NCBI GenBank assembly: GCA_021827245.1
Contig: JAKAWN010000296.1
Span: 1 to 8,832, forward strand
Source: Acidobacteriota bacterium
Lineage (GTDB): Bacteria; Acidobacteriota; Terriglobia; UBA7540
Direction: 5' to 3'
Length of the DNA: 8,832 nt
Part shown: piece by piece, positions 6,289 through 8,832 of the stretch
Layout: every line of letters starts with the position of its first letter
How positions within the stretch are numbered: position 1 is the stretch's first letter
Translations under genes and position numbers: made by a program
The notes under the pieces: model-generated
What the model was told of the DNA's origin: nothing
What the model saw: only the letters and a program-made list of their open reading frames with translations
Databases searched by the model: none

Positions 6289-7952
6289 GGATTGTCTCTG
6301 TGAACGGGCAGTCGTGCCCGAATCTGGTCCGCCAGATCTTTAGCTTCGGCGCTGGCAGGGTCAAGCTGGAGGGCCGCCTCCGCCTGCTTCAATGCCGGTT
6401 TGAAATGATCGAGAGACACATAGGCACGCGCCAGCCAAAGGTGCGCGTTATAGGAATTCCTTTCCATCAATGCGATTCCCAGCTCAGTTGCAGCAAGCGT
6501 GTGTTTTCCTTCTCTCTCATACGCTTGCCCCAGAGCTTGGCGGGCCTTACTGTTTCGGGGAAGCAGCAAAACGGCCTGAGTCAATTCCCGCTCCGCTTCA
6601 GGCAGCCGCCCTCCCGCCAACATATCGAGGCCGCGTTTCAAGTGACTTTCGCCATCGCTTTGCCGCACAGTGGCCGGTTCATGTGAGAGCCTGCTGGCTG
6701 CAGCCCGTGTCATAGCCAGAGAGAGCAGACGGAACGCCTTGCCATCGTAGCCCTTCTTGATTCGAGGTGTTGGCTCAGCAGGAAGCGCCGTACCGTTATT
6801 TTCCGCTGGAGGATCATCTGCGCCATTTTTCTCGTAAGTGGAAATCCACTTGATTTCACGTTGGCGCGTCCGCTGGTCGCCAAGCTCTCCTGACACGTCG
6901 GCGAGTAAAATATGAGCGTCCAAGTCATCGGGGTCCCGGGTCAGAACTCGATGGAGATAATCCGCCACCTGGTCGTATTTCTTCAGATGCCACAGAGCTA
7001 AACTCATATTGAAAGTGTAATCCAGGTCGCTTTGTTCGTTTTCAAAAGCTCGCTTGAAGTCAGCCAATGCCTGTTCATAATGGCCCAGGCGCAATTCGAT
7101 GGCTCCGAGATTATTCAGAGCTTCGTGCAAAGGAGCAATGGCGACAAGTCTCTGAAAGGCGCTTTTGGCTGAGACGTAATGGCCCAGGAAATATTCGTCA
7201 ACTCCCAGCAGAAAACGCGATTCCGCATAATTGCGGTCGCCGGAATTCAGAATTTGCAGCCACTTTGCCGAATCAGCATAGGCTTCCTGATCAAAATAAT
7301 ATTCTCCCAGCGCGAAAGCAGCCCGGTGATCGCGAGGATTCAGGCGATCCGATTCTCTCAGGAATTGAATCCGGGTCTTCGAGTCGGTGGACAGGATTCC
7401 ACGGATATAGCTTTCAAAGGCGTCCAGCCGGACCGGTGCAAACCGGTCACTGAATTCTCTCTCAGTCCCGGTAATGGCTCGCGGGTCCTGGGATCGCAAA
7501 AGCTCCCAGGCCAGGCGAGTCTCCAGTTCATCGAGTTGGGTCAACTTGCCGGTTACGACGATCGGGTGGGAAAGATGGAGCTTCGCAATACTGAGCCATT
7601 GCGCACTCGTAGTCAGCTGATCTCCTACCACCGTAAAGCGCCCGACGACAGCAGCGCCAGCCCCAAGCATATGGGCTACCTTGTATTCGCTCGCCAGGGT
7701 CAAAGGTGTCTCAAGTGGCAGCCCTAGCTGTTCGTAGGCGGTGTCCCGCTCGCTCCTTTGCAGGACGTCCCGGGTAGGAGAAGCCAACCGAGTAGCAAGA
7801 AGGTCCGCAATGCCTTCGGACATCCATCCCAGAGTGACATCTCCGCTCATGTTGTCAAGCGGAAATACCAGAATCACTTTGGGTGAAGCGGCATCCAACC
7901 GCCCGCTAGCAAAGAGCAATACGATTGACAGCGATAGACATTTCAGTTTCAT
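6285..7952 (-). CDS. Exported TolB/FlgO-like N-terminal domain protein with TPR repeats
   Basis: 555 residues. A signal peptide spans residues 1-22 (basic MKLK, hydrophobic SLSIVLLFA, cleavage near LDA/A). Residues 24-152 resemble the alpha/beta domain seen at the N-terminus of TolB and in FlgO/CsgG-like proteins: a strand-like VILVFPLDNMSGD, then the GWMSEGIADLLATRL helix, a VLQRSERD segment, GAGAAVVGRFTVVGDQLTTS and a WELLRS helix. TPR repeats follow at about 210-243, 244-277, 277-309 and 310-343. A low-complexity linker (about 373-432, rich in P, E, N and A) leads to a second TPR block at about 435-536. No TolB beta-propeller is present. The start is the ATG preceded by GAGAG (weak SD), 17 nt after the predicted transcription start. 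The 3' end overlaps the NfeD start by 4 nt, so the two are likely translationally coupled. It probably acts as a periplasmic scaffold or sensor with NfeD; this is an inference. The domain call is moderately sure, the function unknown. Confidence 0.85.
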   Translation of the reverse strand: MKLKCLSLSIVLLFASGRLDAASPKVILVFPLDNMSGDVTLGWMSEGIADLLATRLASPTRDVLQRSERDTAYEQLGLPLETPLTLASEYKVAHMLGAGAAVVGRFTVVGDQLTTSAQWLSIAKLHLSHPIVVTGKLTQLDELETRLAWELLRSQDPRAITGTEREFSDRFAPVRLDAFESYIRGILSTDSKTRIQFLRESDRLNPRDHRAAFALGEYYFDQEAYADSAKWLQILNSGDRNYAESRFLLGVDEYFLGHYVSAKSAFQRLVAIAPLHEALNNLGAIELRLGHYEQALADFKRAFENEQSDLDYTFNMSLALWHLKKYDQVADYLHRVLTRDPDDLDAHILLADVSGELGDQRTRQREIKWISTYEKNGADDPPAENNGTALPAEPTPRIKKGYDGKAFRLLSLAMTRAAASRLSHEPATVRQSDGESHLKRGLDMLAGGRLPEAERELTQAVLLLPRNSKARQALGQAYEREGKHTLAATELGIALMERNSYNAHLWLARAYVSLDHFKPALKQAEAALQLDPASAEAKDLADQIRARLPVHRDNP

Positions 7953-7975
7953 AATCTCTCAGCCCGACGCGGGTC

Positions 7976-7984
7976 ATTATAGCA
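7976..7984 (-). promoter_or_regulatory. Extended -10 promoter upstream of the TolB-like/TPR gene
   Basis: Read on the minus strand, the sequence is TGCTATAAT: a perfect TATAAT -10 hexamer (7981-7976) preceded by the TG-N extended -10 motif. Transcription would start near 7969-7970, about 17 nt before the ATG at 7952. No good -35 hexamer is seen at 16-18 bp. The best is TTCGAG-like, which fits an extended -10 promoter that depends little on -35. It would drive the TolB-like/TPR gene and the nfeD-slipin block downstream. The hexamer match is seen directly; activity is inferred. Confidence 0.6.
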
Positions 7985-7988
7985 CTGG

Positions 7989-8003
7989 CGAGCGCAGCGC
8001 TCG
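7989..8003. repeat. 15-bp inverted repeat just upstream of the -10 box
   Basis: CGAGCGC-A-GCGCTCG is a perfect 7-bp inverted repeat around one central base. It sits about 20-34 bp upstream of the predicted transcription start, in the -35/spacer region of the predicted promoter. That position would suit an operator. In RNA only about 6 bp with a 3-nt loop could form and no T-tract follows, so it is a poor terminator. Function is inferred from position only. Confidence 0.4.
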
Positions 8004-8012
8004 AAGGCTGCG

Positions 8013-8024
8013 AGCAGATCTGCT
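8013..8024. repeat. 12-bp perfect palindrome upstream of the promoter
   Basis: AGCAGATCTGCT is a perfect palindrome in the gap between the two TPR genes. Its centre is about 22 bp (two helical turns) from the centre of the neighbouring 15-bp inverted repeat. Both are embedded in a shared GCGAGC direct repeat (7988-7993 and 8010-8015). It could be a second protein-binding site or chance; there is no independent support. Confidence 0.3.
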
Positions 8025-8059
8025 TCTGAAAGCAACATCCGCTTTGAGCTCCGCCACCC

Positions 8060-8832
8060 TCAATCCTTAATTGCAACAGGAGGATTATTCATCAAATTGA
8101 TAAAAGCAGGGTCCTTGCTGATTTTCATGATGTCGGGATCCTCAAGGATTCGGCTACGGCTGTTGAAACCCTCTTCCATAGCGCGTCTAAGATATCGAAC
8201 GGCTTCGCCTGCATTGCCAATTGAAGCAAAAACCTTGGCCATATAGAAATAAAACTTGGGACCAACATGCCGAGTTTCAAGGGTTGTTCCACTCCGGGAA
8301 CTGCGTGTCAGGATATCCGGATCCAGCTGAATTGCCACACGATATTCCTGAACGGCTTTCTTATACTTCTTGCGCGCGAAGTAGGCGGCGCCCAGATTCC
8401 AATGAAAAGAGCCTACTTGCGGCTCTAGCTTGATCGCGTGCCGGTAAAACTTGATCGACTTCTTCGGCTTTTTGTTTGCGTAGTATGTTGTGCCAAGATT
8501 ATTCCACGCCTGTGCGAAATCCCGATTCAGACGGGTCGCTTGTTTGTAATCCCTGCGAGCTTCTTCAAAACCCATCATTTGCTGATAGCAAATGCCCATT
8601 TTATTCCAGACGCCAGCGACCTTAACCTTGTTCTGCGGGGTTACAGGCGTGGACTTAATCACAAGGGAATAGTAATGGATGGCGTCGGCGTACGACTTTC
8701 GTGCCATAAGGATGTCAGCCCGCTCTTCGTCAGGAAGTCTGCTAGGCTGCTCGGTTCTTGGCTGGAGATTCTCTGATCGCCCAGGAACTTCAGTTTGATC
8801 GTTTTGGGCCCCCCGGACGGCAACACACATAG
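8060..8832 (-). CDS. TPR-repeat protein, open at the 5' (window) edge
   Basis: At least 256 residues are visible, ending in TGA at 8062-8060. Tetratricopeptide repeats occupy roughly residues 34-67, 72-105, 106-139, 140-173 and 190-223 (counted from the ATG at 8830). The clearest are NNLGTTYYANKKPKKSIKFY and WNLGAAYFARKKYKKAVQEY, with the usual W/L-G-Y-A-P spacing. The C-terminal tail (EDPDIMKISKDPAFINLM) resembles the closing segment found in many bacterial TPR proteins. The ATG at 8830 lies 2 nt from the window edge with no room for a ribosome binding site. The first residues, CVAVRGAQ, look like the end of a signal peptide, so the true start is probably outside the window and the protein is probably exported. 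TPR proteins are scaffolds for protein-protein contacts, and no enzymatic domain is visible. It lies 107 bp upstream of another TPR gene on the same strand. The specific role is unknown. Confidence 0.85.
   Translation of the reverse strand, partial: MCVAVRGAQNDQTEVPGRSENLQPRTEQPSRLPDEERADILMARKSYADAIHYYSLVIKSTPVTPQNKVKVAGVWNKMGICYQQMMGFEEARRDYKQATRLNRDFAQAWNNLGTTYYANKKPKKSIKFYRHAIKLEPQVGSFHWNLGAAYFARKKYKKAVQEYRVAIQLDPDILTRSSRSGTTLETRHVGPKFYFYMAKVFASIGNAGEAVRYLRRAMEEGFNSRSRILEDPDIMKISKDPAFINLMNNPPVAIKD

Noticed and set aside
7067..7727. Plus-strand open frames of 128 and 182 codons opposite the TolB-like/TPR gene
   Set aside because: They are shadows of a gene with a signal peptide and repeats, and have no recognisable protein features.
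7989..8024. The palindromes between the TPR genes as an intrinsic terminator
   Set aside because: No run of T follows either palindrome in the direction of transcription, and the possible RNA stems are short.

Overview
All convincing genes lie on the minus strand, so the window reads from high to low coordinates. It looks like a chromosomal housekeeping segment of a Gram-negative (diderm) bacterium. Lnt (lipoprotein maturation), a SPOR-domain protein (peptidoglycan binding) and several exported TPR proteins support this. The TolB-like/TPR protein, the long-form NfeD and the lnt-prfB junction would fit an acidobacterium or a relative. That placement is an inference from gene style and moderate GC, not from a marker gene. 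I see no mobile element, CRISPR array, rRNA or tRNA.

Layout in transcription order. (1) 8832-8060: TPR protein, open at the window edge. (2) A 107-bp gap with an extended -10 promoter (TG-N-TATAAT) and two short palindromes. (3) 7952-6285: secreted protein with a TolB/FlgO-like N-terminal domain followed by TPR repeats. (4) 6288-4972: long-form NfeD, a membrane-anchored ClpP-class serine protease, overlapping the previous gene by 4 nt. (5) A 121-bp gap with a strong hairpin and a possible competing hairpin around the next ribosome binding site. (6) 4850-4035: slipin/stomatin-type SPFH protein, the usual partner of long NfeD. (7) 4030-3368: membrane-anchored SPOR protein, 4 nt after the slipin. 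(8) 3267-1663: Lnt, apolipoprotein N-acyltransferase. (9) 1660-553: prfB (release factor 2), starting 2 nt after lnt and carrying the classical programmed +1 frameshift at CTTTGAC. (10) 487-233: small membrane protein of unknown function. (11) 232-1: no gene recognised.

The genes fall into two themes. The first is envelope quality control: the TolB-like/TPR protein, NfeD protease, slipin and SPOR protein form a tight, probably co-transcribed block. The second is lnt-prfB, translationally packed but functionally unrelated (lipoprotein acylation and translation termination). The most interesting points are the competing hairpin architecture before the slipin gene, the TolB-like/TPR protein coupled to the NfeD-slipin pair, and the prfB recoding site. 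Nothing here is clearly a new system.
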